Assembly: GCA_012517355.1 (NCBI GenBank)
Contig: JAAYVD010000073.1
Span: 1-64,000, forward strand
Direction: 5' to 3'
Source of the DNA: Candidatus Rifleibacteriota bacterium
GTDB lineage: Bacteria > Muiribacteriota > Ozemobacteria > Ozemobacterales > Ozemobacteraceae
DNA: 64,000 bases
Shown here piece by piece: positions 18,601 to 26,164 of this stretch. Both the position numbers and the translations under genes were made by a program. The notes beneath the pieces were generated by a model. The model ran no database searches. It was not told the origin of the DNA and saw only the letters and a list, made by a program, of their open reading frames with translations. The first letter of the stretch is position 1. Every line of letters starts with the position of its first letter.

Positions 18601-21600
18601 GGCACCGCGGGCACCCGCCTCGACTTCGCCCTGATCGGCTCCCCCTTCACCGAGGCCCAGGAACTGGAGCCGCTCAGCAAGCAGGTTCCCGCCTGTCCCC
18701 TGGTCGTCGGCGGCACGGCCGTTCCCCGGAGCGGACCCTTCGCCGGCCGGTTCGTCGCCCTGCCGGGGGGAGACGCGTGGGTGCTGGCGGATGGGCCCGC
18801 CGCCCTGGCGGACCCCCTTGTCTCCGGGAAACCGCCGGTACCGGAACCGGCCGACCGTGGCGGCCCCTTCCCCGCCCCCCCGGAACGATCGCCCCTCCCC
18901 TGCGGGCAGGCCCGCGGAGAGTGTCTTGGGAGGCCCGACCGGCACGATGTCGGAAGGGCTTCCCCTTTGCCGCCCCCGAAGTCGGCAGGAAACCCCGGTG
19001 GCGCGCCCCCGCCAGGGGCCTTCCGGACCGAACCCCCTCCGGAAGGCCCTGGTGGGCCGGCCGGGCGGACCGGCCGCGACTGGCGGACCTGGGTGGGTTT
19101 CCTCGTCGGGGCCGTGTGGTTGTCCATTCCCCTCCTCGGATTCTCTGCCGCCGACCGGGTCTGGCTCGACCTGACCCACCAGGTCCGGGAAACCAGGGCC
19201 CGGCAGCGGCATCAGGAGATCTTCGAGCGCTTCGGCCGGGCCAACGCGGGCCTCGCCCTCCTGGAGGAGCACTTGCAGAACCTCGTCGGCCGGGCCGCCT
19301 CAGCCACCCTGGCCGACGGGCCGGCGACGCTCACTCCCGAGGTCTGGCGCCGGTTCGGGCGGAGCATCACCGACCACCTGCGGCAGGTGGACCTGGCCCC
19401 CCACCTGTTCCTGTGCCAGCCCTGGGCCGGCCTGGCCTCCGCCCCCGGGTTGATCGAGCTGGGCCTGGGTTCCGGGTCGGCCTTGGGTCTGGCTTCGGGG
19501 GAAGGGTCCTTCTTCCAGGCTCTCCTGCACCACGGGGCGGCTTTCTACACCGGGGAGGGAGGGGACTGGCCCGGCCTGCGGCAGGGGCTGACCGGCTCGC
19601 TGGGGTTGCAGGTCTCTCCCTACCACTTCTTCGCCGAGCGCATGGGAGGCCTCTACCCCTGCCTGCGTCAGGGAAGGCCGGGCTGGCTCTTTTGGCAGCC
19701 CGTCTTCCGCCAGGGGGCTTCCGACGCGCCGGGCGGAGCGCTGGTCGGGGCGGTCCTGCTGGTCCTGCCGCGAAATGACCGCCTGGAGCGTGACCGGGCC
19801 CTGCACGTCCGTCTCTCCGACGATCCGGACGCGGAGGTGGCCCTGCTCGCCGCGGAGGGCGGCCCAGCCGTCCTGTCCGAAGGCTTTCCCGCCTCGCTGG
19901 CGCTTCTCCTGGAACGGGGCGTCTCCCCGCCTGCCACCGCCGGATGGATCGTCACCGAAGGGCCGCAGGGCACGGGCCAGGCCGGCCGGTTCGTCGCCGC
20001 CAGCCCGCGGACCCGGGACCGGTCGCTGGGAGAGGCCCATCCCCGCCGGTTCCTCGTGGCCCTCCTGGCCTGGATCCTTCTGGAATTCGCCTGGTGGCGG
20101 ACGGTCATGGGGGGCGGGGCCCTGGCCGGATCTTTGCGGGGCATCCTGTTGTCGGGCATGCTGGCGGCCGGCATCCTGCCGTTGGCCGTCGCCTTCCCCC
20201 TCATCGAGCGGTTCCACCTCGAGGAGGTCGAGAGTTTGCGGCGGCAGACCGGCCTGGCCCTGCGCACCCACATCGACGATCTCGAACGACGCCTGGCCCT
20301 GCACCGCCCGGTCGCCTGGACCTGGATCTCCCGGTTCTGCCGCCACCCCCGCCTGCTGCGCGCCTTCCAGGCGGCCCTGCGCTGGCGGGCGGCCCATCCA
20401 GGGGCGGCCGCCCTGGAGGGGGGGCCGGGGTTGCCGAAGGTCATCCAGGCGCTCAAGGCGGGAGCCAGGGCCGGGATCCACCGGGACACCTTCCCGGCCA
20501 GCGAGCCCTTCCAACTGGAGATCGACCTGGTGCGGGTGCTGACCGCGCGGGGTGACGCCCTCGGTCCGGGGGCTTCCGCCACCGGCGGGCAGGATGCAGT
20601 GGACGACTTCGCCAAGGCCATGGGGGTCATCGGCAAGGGCATCCTGACCTCTCTCGGCGTGCCGGACGACGGCACCAGGGATGACGGGTTCCGGGCCCAG
20701 GAGGTCCGGGAGGAGATCGGCCTGGGCATCGGGTTGGACATCCTGCGCCAGACCTTCGGCGAGGACATGTATCTGCGCCTGATCCACCGGCCCGGCGAAC
20801 CGGTGTTCATGGTGGCCGGGGTCGGAGGCATCCTGATGCTGTTGCAGCCTCTGCCTGACCCGCGCCGGCCCGAGTTCCTCCTCTGCGTTTCCTACAGCTT
20901 CCACACCCTCGAGTTGTGGCAGATCCCGTGGGTGGCGGCCTGGGGCGCGCCCCGCGGGTTTTCCCGCCCCGGCCTGCCGGCGGGGATGCGGGTCCGCTGC
21001 CTGATCGCCGAGGAACCGCTCATCGGCCAATGGCTCGTTCCCGCCAGGGGGGGAAGCATCCCCGACAGCCGTCGCCTGGCCCGCTGGGCGGTCGCGGGCA
21101 AGAGCCCCCTCTCGGCTGCGGTGGGCGGGCCGGGGGGGGAGGATCTCGTGGAGGTCCGCCAGGGCCAGATCAACCGCAACTACGTCCTGATGGCCGCCAC
21201 CGCCGACACGCCGCTGCGTCAGGCGGCCGCGCGGCACCGCCGGAACCTTCTCGAACTCTACGGGGTCACCGTCCTCCTGACCGTGTTGCTGGCCCTCGCC
21301 GCCGCGGGCGGGGTCACCGGCCCGGTCCGGCAGCTGGTGGACGGCATGCGGCGGGTCGAGGCCGGGGATTACCGGTTCCGCATCCCCGTCGACCGGGACG
21401 ACGAGCTCGGCGACCTGGTGCGGGCATTCAACGGCCTGACCCGCGCCCTGGAGGAGCGGGAACTCATCGGCCGGATGGTCTCCCGCGGGGCCCGGGAATC
21501 GGTGCGGGCGGCCGGGACGGCGGTGCTGGCCGGCGGACGCTGCGAGCGGACCCTGCTGATGATCGGCATCCCCGGCTTCGCCGGGCTGGTCCGGGGCATG

Positions 21601-22080
21601 GAACCGTCGGCGCTGTTCGCCGCCCTGACCCGGCAGACCGACGGGATCTGCGGCCTCTGCCTGGCCGCCGGCGGGGACATCGACAAGGTGATGGGGGACA
21701 AGATCCTCGTCACCTTCGCGCCGGGGAAGGGGGCCTCCCCCACGGGGCAGCTGGTCGAGGCGCTGCGGGGGATGGCCGCCGCGGCGGAAGCGGGCCGCCT
21801 GCCCTTCCCGGTGGTGGCCGGGGCGGCGCGGGGCACCGTCATCGCCGGCCTGCTGGGGGCGGGGGCCCAGTATGACTACACGATCATCGGCGACCCGGTC
21901 AACGCCGCCGCCCGCGTGGCTTCCCTCGCCGAAAAGCACGGGGCCGGCACGATCCTGGTCACCGCCGGGCTGGCCCGCGAGATGGGCCCGGTCGCGCGGC
22001 TTCTGCCTTTCGGCCAGGTCCGGGTGAAGGGGAAGACGCAGGCCCTCGACCTCTTCCGGGTGGAATTTCCCGCGTCCTGA
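15604..22080 (+). CDS. Tandem double-sensor protein with two class III nucleotide cyclase domains in a C1/C2-like arrangement
   Basis: The protein has 2158 residues. Unit 1: membrane helix (about 27-45), sensor, helix pair near 440-480, second sensor, helix and HAMP (about 785-850), cyclase 1 (about 885-1060). Unit 2 repeats the pattern with helices near 1170, 1480-1530 and 1890 and cyclase 2 (about 1980-2155). Cyclase 1 keeps both metal-binding Asp (SDIRDFT Asp893, IGDAIQ Asp937) but has Thr1016 and Glu1020 where the transition-state Asn and Arg belong. Cyclase 2 has Gly1988 instead of the first Asp but keeps Asp2032, Lys2028, Asn2100 and Arg2104 (DPVNAAAR). Together they should build one active site, as C1 and C2 do in animal adenylyl cyclases. 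Lys2028 and Thr2093 favour ATP as substrate. Linkers contain two copies of a dispersed repeat. Confidence 0.92.
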   Translation: MAAASSTDPVPAGSPVLPVPATRSWGEVLRPLLIALAALIPLLALNLGDAWHRERRRDWDFRQEEDRARQRLEHLSQNWSFADQFSRLGFDWREEVTALLATGPRPPGQAGNEGAASPSVTAREIGPPAAGRNLAGGGSGGSATEEGIWRNLGERIFRAPFPRHELWVFRCRSGETAPGAGSGAGEAVDLLCGPLHSHNGRQSLARILGFLVRRARRQPRDRARDELAGKLIRQLFGPCLDPEVVAASQRGLPTPVLHRQRPFWLLWDCQEVGPPARRDTDGSRRPAWRPGDGPSSVVPAGTGETVAWAILVPAGPRTDRAALQLALRDLPPWAAAPAGYLRMFSHPVGDVVPAGLPCPPAFRKWRADLRRLRNLRRWEREGLPWAVPVGAWRLYTMSGLHASHLPFLLVRLPPPTGQPLPLFLANLLGVGTLLLLLGRGFLLGRWPEPPLAGRFSALFLLAVSVPILLFLVSATFYLQERRETARHQLDLQLASHLKQLDAGKERLDSDYLASFRALLRDPALPGKILASGAAAGDDLFPYIRSRFQGAIGTLPLAMVAVLDPHGGRRIDISPSRDRGQIEGALRAFVWGVTNSLRDHLRQVDPAFPLGPLPEDPVAQMAQTGYETSTGNSFQTEIEKERSHPFVFSIGRAQASLLHEFVHVDGRPRFAIMVVYHDAEVDGQVLEQGRDRACQAQPGLVLTAFRHDGTALREALPWPDRQPPAWRASFAATARAAYGRGGPVSQEGEGLAVVAAPARRFARTVLVAGADQGEIERAFRAQAWRFAGLLLASLVAALVLGQLTARHVVAPIRGLKEALDRVAAGDLDQRLELVRQDEIGRLAGSFTQMVGGLRERQRLAGMVSAEAMAAIETSGDLAAGLQARSLAGAVLVSDIRDFTTWCEREEPGTVTELLNRHFAAMTGVITAAGGRVHKFIGDAIQAVFPDDEPSPGGGTERAVRAGLGMLRGLAAINRERQARGDSPYRIGIGIAAGDLLAGPIGTAGTRLDFALIGSPFTEAQELEPLSKQVPACPLVVGGTAVPRSGPFAGRFVALPGGDAWVLADGPAALADPLVSGKPPVPEPADRGGPFPAPPERSPLPCGQARGECLGRPDRHDVGRASPLPPPKSAGNPGGAPPPGAFRTEPPPEGPGGPAGRTGRDWRTWVGFLVGAVWLSIPLLGFSAADRVWLDLTHQVRETRARQRHQEIFERFGRANAGLALLEEHLQNLVGRAASATLADGPATLTPEVWRRFGRSITDHLRQVDLAPHLFLCQPWAGLASAPGLIELGLGSGSALGLASGEGSFFQALLHHGAAFYTGEGGDWPGLRQGLTGSLGLQVSPYHFFAERMGGLYPCLRQGRPGWLFWQPVFRQGASDAPGGALVGAVLLVLPRNDRLERDRALHVRLSDDPDAEVALLAAEGGPAVLSEGFPASLALLLERGVSPPATAGWIVTEGPQGTGQAGRFVAASPRTRDRSLGEAHPRRFLVALLAWILLEFAWWRTVMGGGALAGSLRGILLSGMLAAGILPLAVAFPLIERFHLEEVESLRRQTGLALRTHIDDLERRLALHRPVAWTWISRFCRHPRLLRAFQAALRWRAAHPGAAALEGGPGLPKVIQALKAGARAGIHRDTFPASEPFQLEIDLVRVLTARGDALGPGASATGGQDAVDDFAKAMGVIGKGILTSLGVPDDGTRDDGFRAQEVREEIGLGIGLDILRQTFGEDMYLRLIHRPGEPVFMVAGVGGILMLLQPLPDPRRPEFLLCVSYSFHTLELWQIPWVAAWGAPRGFSRPGLPAGMRVRCLIAEEPLIGQWLVPARGGSIPDSRRLARWAVAGKSPLSAAVGGPGGEDLVEVRQGQINRNYVLMAATADTPLRQAAARHRRNLLELYGVTVLLTVLLALAAAGGVTGPVRQLVDGMRRVEAGDYRFRIPVDRDDELGDLVRAFNGLTRALEERELIGRMVSRGARESVRAAGTAVLAGGRCERTLLMIGIPGFAGLVRGMEPSALFAALTRQTDGICGLCLAAGGDIDKVMGDKILVTFAPGKGASPTGQLVEALRGMAAAAEAGRLPFPVVAGAARGTVIAGLLGAGAQYDYTIIGDPVNAAARVASLAEKHGAGTILVTAGLAREMGPVARLLPFGQVRVKGKTQALDLFRVEFPAS
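16429..16509 (+). repeat. Dispersed palindromic repeat, copy 1 (inside the cyclase gene)
   Basis: Core TTCGCGCCGCC...CGTGGCGGCC...CTTCC...TCGTGCCGGCCGG matches the copy at 24068-24155 in the same orientation with several substitutions. It is read through in frame and encodes a Gly/Arg/Pro-rich insert in the first sensor region. Confidence 0.6.
18931..18995 (-). repeat. Dispersed palindromic repeat, copy 2 (inside the cyclase gene)
   Basis: CGACCGGCACGATGTCGGAAGGGCTTCCCC matches the reverse complement of the 24068-24155 copy. It lies in the linker between cyclase domain 1 and the second unit, in the opposite orientation to the gene, without breaking the frame. Confidence 0.7.
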
Positions 22081-22303
22081 TCATTCCAGGCGTCATCCAT
22101 GGCCCGTGACCGCCGGGATCCGATTCCCCCGTCCCGGCGTGTCATTTCCGGCAGAACGGAACAGGGACTGGCCGCACCACGCCGGAAGGCAACGATCACG
22201 ACCACCCTTCCCGGAAGGGCGGCCGCCCTCATCGGAATATCCCCATCCGACCCATTGCCACCCGGCCGAAATCGTGGTTTCCTGCCTGCTGGAGGTCGTT
22301 CCC

Positions 22304-23941
22304 ATGACACACCGTGCTGCCGTCGTTTCCCCTTGCCCCCCCCAGGCGTTTTCCCGCCACCCCCGCCGGTTGGGGGTCCCCCTGCCGCTTCTGCTCCTGC
22401 TGTTCATGGGAGTCCTGGCGGTGGCCGAGGGGCGCGGCGCGGGCACGCTCACGCTCCTGCACACCAACGATCTGCATTCCGAGCTGGAGTCCTTCCCCGA
22501 TGCCTCGTCGACCGGGCGGCTGGGCGGCATCGCCCGGCAGGCCGAGATGATCGCCGCGATCCGCCGTGAACGCCCGCACACGCTCGTGGTCGGTGCCGGC
22601 GACCAGGTGCAGGGAACCCCGTTCTTCCAGGTCTTCCAGGGAATGGCCGAAACCGAGGCCCTGTCGCTGGCGGGGTATGACTTCGTCACCCTCGGCAACC
22701 ACGAACTCGACCTGGGCCTGCCCGCCCTGGCCCGGAATCTCGCGGCCGCCTCCTATACCATGCTTTGCGCCAACGTCTTCACGGCCAAGGACCTGCGCCC
22801 GGTCTTCCGCCCCTACCGCGTGGTGACCGTCGGCTCGTTGACCGTCGGCCTGATCGGGGTCATCGGCGACCCGGCCTGGAACGACCAGGGGGCCCCGATC
22901 CGGCGGCGCCTGCTGCAGATCGAGCCGGGCGCCGTGCTCCGGTCGCTGGTCGCGCACCTCCGGCCGGTCGTCGACCTCGTCGTCGTGCTCTCCCATTCAG
23001 GCCTCGAGATCGATCGGCGCCTGGCCCGGGAAGTCCCCGGCATCGACGCGATCGTCGGCGCCCACGACCATTACGCCCTCGCCACCGTCACCGAGGTCCT
23101 GGCCGCCCAGGCCGCGGCCGGCGCCCCTCCGGCCCTGATCGTCCAGGCCGGCGATCGCGGCCGCTTCCTGGGGCGGCTCGACCTGACCATCGACGGCGAG
23201 GGTTGCCGTTCCCACCGGTTCGACCTGCTGCCGGTGCTGACGCCCGCCTCCGGCACGAGCGGCGCGACCGACGCGGCCGGTCTTCCGGCCCATCCCGTGC
23301 AGGCCCTCGTCGCCTCCTACGGCCGCCGCCTCGCCGCCATCATGGACACCCCCATCACCGAAGCCCCCCGCGGTTTTTTCTACGACCGCAACCGCCGCGA
23401 CAAGGAATTCCTCCCGCTCGGCACCCTCACCTGCGAGGCCTTCCGCCACCTGACCGGGGCCGAGATCGGCATCATCAACTCGGGGGGGGTCCGGGCGGCC
23501 ATCCCCTCCGGCACGGTGACCCTCCGCCACTTGTACCAGGCGCTCCCGTATGACAACACCGTCACCGTGGTGACCATGACCGGCGCCGAGCTGGCCGCCT
23601 TCCTCGACGGGCTCTGCCGCAACTGGCTGACCAACATCACCGGCTACCAGCTGGCCGGCCTCACCGCCTCCTTCGACACCCGGCGCCAGGCCGTCTCCGA
23701 CATCCGGGTGGAGGGGAAGCCTCTCGAACCCGGCCGCCGGTACCGCCTGGCCACCTCCTCGTTCCTGACCGCCGACCCCCTGCGGAAGGGCGTCTTCGGC
23801 CCCTTCCTCGACACCCTCGAGGATTCGGGCGTGCTCATGCGCGACGCCCTGGGCCGCCTCCTGCGCGAGGTTCCCGACCTGCCGCCCCTCAACGCCCCGG
23901 CCATCACCATCACCGGCCCCCGCCCCACCGGGTTCCCATGA
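22304..23941 (+). CDS. Periplasmic 5'-nucleotidase / 2',3'-cyclic phosphodiesterase (UshA/CpdB family)
   Basis: The protein has 545 residues. ATG 22304 follows GGAGG with 8 nt spacing; the track start is 66 codons too early. A signal peptide (PLPLLLLLFMGVLAVAEG) precedes the calcineurin-like metallophosphatase domain: LLHTNDLHSE, GAGDQVQGTP, TLGNHELDLG, VLSHSGLEID and VGAHDHY (the usual GGHSH appears as GAHDHY). The C-terminal 5'-nucleotidase domain follows with IGIINSGGVRAAIPSG and PYDNTVTVVTMTG. The family releases nucleosides and phosphate from nucleotides outside the cytoplasm. Its stop overlaps the next start (ATGA), so the two genes are translationally coupled. Confidence 0.92.
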   Translation: MTHRAAVVSPCPPQAFSRHPRRLGVPLPLLLLLFMGVLAVAEGRGAGTLTLLHTNDLHSELESFPDASSTGRLGGIARQAEMIAAIRRERPHTLVVGAGDQVQGTPFFQVFQGMAETEALSLAGYDFVTLGNHELDLGLPALARNLAAASYTMLCANVFTAKDLRPVFRPYRVVTVGSLTVGLIGVIGDPAWNDQGAPIRRRLLQIEPGAVLRSLVAHLRPVVDLVVVLSHSGLEIDRRLAREVPGIDAIVGAHDHYALATVTEVLAAQAAAGAPPALIVQAGDRGRFLGRLDLTIDGEGCRSHRFDLLPVLTPASGTSGATDAAGLPAHPVQALVASYGRRLAAIMDTPITEAPRGFFYDRNRRDKEFLPLGTLTCEAFRHLTGAEIGIINSGGVRAAIPSGTVTLRHLYQALPYDNTVTVVTMTGAELAAFLDGLCRNWLTNITGYQLAGLTASFDTRRQAVSDIRVEGKPLEPGRRYRLATSSFLTADPLRKGVFGPFLDTLEDSGVLMRDALGRLLREVPDLPPLNAPAITITGPRPTGFP

Positions 23942-24927
23942 AGACGGCCAGCCTTCCTGTGAGGAAAACGCCGATCTTTGCCTGCTTCCTGCTGGGACTG
24001 GGCCTGACCCTGCCGCCTTCTGGCGCCGCGGCCGACCACCCGCCCGCCCCCGTCCCGGGCCGGACCGCCCCTTTGCGATGCGCGGAACGGCCGTTTCGCG
24101 CCGCCATCCGTGGCGGCCAGGGGGAAGCCCTTCCGGCATCGTGTCGGTCGGGACCGGCGGCCACCCTGGCCACCGACGACGAGGTGACCCTGTCGCCGGT
24201 CATGGCCCTCGTGGTCGGCCGCCGCATCTGGAAGAACGAGTGCCTCGGCACCATCGCCGGGCTCACCTCGTGGAACCGGGGGGAGGGCTTCCCCTCGCTG
24301 GGCATCGGCCATTTCATCTGGTACCCCGCGGGGAAGCCCGACCGGTTCCAGGAGGCCTTCCCCGCCCTCCTCGCCTTCCTGCGGGAGCGCGGAGTCGCCC
24401 TGCCCGCCTGGCTGGCCGCGGGCGGTCCCTGCCCCTGGCCCACCCGGGAGGCCTTCCTGGCCGACCGCCGCTCGCCCCGGCTGACCGAGCTGCGCCGCCT
24501 GTTGGCCGGCACCATCCCCCTTCAGGTCGGGTTCATCGCCCGCCGCCTCGCCGCCGCCCTGCCCCAGTTGACCGCTGCCCTGCCCCCCGCCGACCGGCCG
24601 GCCGTCGTGGCCCGCTTCCGGGCCCTGCAGCGCACTCCCGAAGGCCTCTTCGCCCTCCTCGACTATGTCAACTTCAAGGGGGAAGGGGTCAAGGAGACGG
24701 AACGGTACCAAGGCCAGGGCTGGGGGCTGCTCCAGGTCCTCCAGGAGATGCCGGGCCAGCCTCAGGGCGCCGCCGCCGTCGAAGCGTTCGCCGATGCCGC
24801 CCGCCGCGTGCTGGCCCGCCGCGTCGCCAACGCCCCCGCCGCCCGCCGCGACCAGGAGGCCGCCTGGCTGCCCGGCTGGCACAAACGCGTGGACCGCTAC
24901 ACCGGCCCCCTCGTCACGGGAAAGTGA
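23938..24927 (+). CDS. Secreted conserved protein with a GIGHF motif, interrupted by an in-frame repeat
   Basis: The protein has 329 residues and starts in an ATGA overlap with the nucleotidase gene. A signal peptide (about 1-32) is followed by a low-complexity insert (about 44-73) encoded by the dispersed repeat at 24068-24155. The conserved part starts near residue 80: RRIWKNECLGTIAGLTSWN and FPSLGIGHFIWYPAG, then a helical region and a conserved DYVNFKGEG...GWGLLQVL stretch. I know this as a conserved hypothetical type. A Glu-Cys-Leu-Gly segment followed about 20 residues on by SLGIGH recalls the Glu...GIGH arrangement of lysozyme-like folds, so a cell-wall role is possible but unproven. 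Confidence 0.75.
   Translation: MKTASLPVRKTPIFACFLLGLGLTLPPSGAAADHPPAPVPGRTAPLRCAERPFRAAIRGGQGEALPASCRSGPAATLATDDEVTLSPVMALVVGRRIWKNECLGTIAGLTSWNRGEGFPSLGIGHFIWYPAGKPDRFQEAFPALLAFLRERGVALPAWLAAGGPCPWPTREAFLADRRSPRLTELRRLLAGTIPLQVGFIARRLAAALPQLTAALPPADRPAVVARFRALQRTPEGLFALLDYVNFKGEGVKETERYQGQGWGLLQVLQEMPGQPQGAAAVEAFADAARRVLARRVANAPAARRDQEAAWLPGWHKRVDRYTGPLVTGK
24068..24155 (+). repeat. Dispersed palindromic repeat, copy 3 (in-frame inside a secreted protein gene)
   Basis: This is the best-preserved copy. It holds nested inverted repeats (GCCGCCATCCGTGGCGGC; CCGGCATCGTGTCGGTCGG) and ends TCGTGTCGGTCGGGACC. It encodes about 29 residues just after the signal peptide region of the 23938-24927 protein. 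Confidence 0.75.
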
Positions 24928-25040
24928 GATCCCCGGGCGATCACTGGCTGCAGGGTTCAGGAAACCCCTTCCGGCAACCTCGCCCGGGAGCCGCAGCCCT
25001 CGAAAGCGTTGACGATCCCTTCGAAGGCGATCGACGAACG

Positions 25041-25150
25041 CGAAGCGGGCCTTTCCCTTGGGGAACGCTTAAGCGTTCCCCAAGCTGGAAAAGGGATCCA
25101 GGGGCTTTGCCCCTGGTGGGGTGAAGGGGCAAAGCCCCTTCGGCAAGCCT
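25041..25150 (+). repeat. Composite palindromic repeat, copy 1
   Basis: An intergenic 110-bp block with three hairpins: a perfect 28-bp palindrome (25057-25084, CTTGGGGAACGCTTAAGCG and its mirror), CCAGGGGCTTTGCCCCTGG, and GAAGGGGCAAAGCCCCTTC. A second, diverged copy lies inverted at 61301-61413. The rest of the gap 24928-25219 holds no gene I can support. Confidence 0.8.
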
Positions 25151-25219
25151 TGCCGCGGGTCAGGGAAAAAGGGCGGGGGGCCGGCTTTCTGCCCGGTTCC
25201 TGGGGGCCGCGCGCCGGGC

Positions 25220-26164
25220 TTACCGGGGCCGTGCCGCCGGCTTCAGACGATACAGGCGGTTGGTCTTCCCCGATCCTTTGACCTGGTCGAAGCGGGAGCC
25301 CATCCGCCCGTCCAGCTCTTCCAGCCGGGCGTCGGGAGGGGGGTGGGTTTTGAACAGCAGCGCGACCCGGTCGTCGTCGGCGGCGAAATGCCCGATCTGC
25401 TGCAACACCGCCGGCAGGCTGAACGGGTCATACCCGGCCCGCGCGGCCAGGACGACGGCGATCTGGTCGGCATCGAACTCCGCCTTCCGGTCGAGCGACC
25501 GGGCGACGATCTCGGCGCCCCGGCCGATCAGCTGCTGGATCTTCCCGCTGGTCGCGATCTGCTTGGCCAGCAGGTCCTGGCCCATGTCCAGCAAGCGGCC
25601 CTGGCGCAGGATCTTCAGGTGGTGCCGCCGCAGCACGTGCCCGATCTCGTGGGCCAGCACCCCGGCCAGTTCCCCTTCGTCCGCCAGGAGGGCATACAGG
25701 CCCCGGGTGATGAAGATGTAGCCGCCGGGAACGGCGAAGGCGTTCACCGCGGGCGACTCGAGCACCCCGAAATGCCAGGGCAGGTCGGCCCGCTCGGTCT
25801 GCTCGGCCACCCAGCGGCCGACCAGGTTCACGTAGCGCTGCAGCCCCGGGTCGTCGACCAGCGGCGCAGCTCCCAGCAGGTTGCCGGCGATCTGGCGTCC
25901 GATGGCGATCTCCTGCTCCCGGGACACGCCCCGCAGTTCCTGTTCGACCTTCTGCAGCGACGCGGGCAGCCGCGTCCTGAGCTTCTCCACGAGCTGGTCG
26001 CGGGCCGTCCCCGGGCGGGCGGGGGAGGCCGCGGCCCTGGTGCCCGAGGCTGGTGCCAGCTTCCCGAGAATCCCCTGCAGGTATTCCTGCAGATCACCGC
26101 CTCGGGCGGCGGTCGCGCCGCCCACCAGACAGAACACGAGCAGCCCCGTGAGCCATCGGTTCAT
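25220..26164 (-). CDS. Secreted M48-family zinc metalloprotease
   Basis: The protein has 314 residues. ATG 26164 overlaps the stop of the upstream SH3 gene (ATGA), and GGGGGAGAGGG lies just before it. Signal peptide (WLTGLLVFCLVGGATAARG), then the M48 core: VNAFAVPGGYIFITRGL, LAGVLAHEIGHVLRRHH with the HExxH zinc site, and ARSLDRKAEFDADQIAV supplying the third ligand (ExxxD). The C-terminal KTHPPPDARLEEL is also typical. This is the BepA/YfgC and Loi-like group that acts in periplasmic protein quality control. The membrane-spanning and TPR parts seen in some relatives are absent. It is the last gene of a CHASE2 / SH3 / protease operon. Confidence 0.92.
   Translation of the reverse strand: MNRWLTGLLVFCLVGGATAARGGDLQEYLQGILGKLAPASGTRAAASPARPGTARDQLVEKLRTRLPASLQKVEQELRGVSREQEIAIGRQIAGNLLGAAPLVDDPGLQRYVNLVGRWVAEQTERADLPWHFGVLESPAVNAFAVPGGYIFITRGLYALLADEGELAGVLAHEIGHVLRRHHLKILRQGRLLDMGQDLLAKQIATSGKIQQLIGRGAEIVARSLDRKAEFDADQIAVVLAARAGYDPFSLPAVLQQIGHFAADDDRVALLFKTHPPPDARLEELDGRMGSRFDQVKGSGKTNRLYRLKPAARPR

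Noticed and set aside
16120-19272. Minus-strand ORF of 1050 residues
   Set aside because: Antisense shadow of the double cyclase gene; the sense strand has clear HAMP and cyclase motifs.
19300-21939. Minus-strand ORF of 879 residues
   Set aside because: Antisense shadow of the double cyclase gene.
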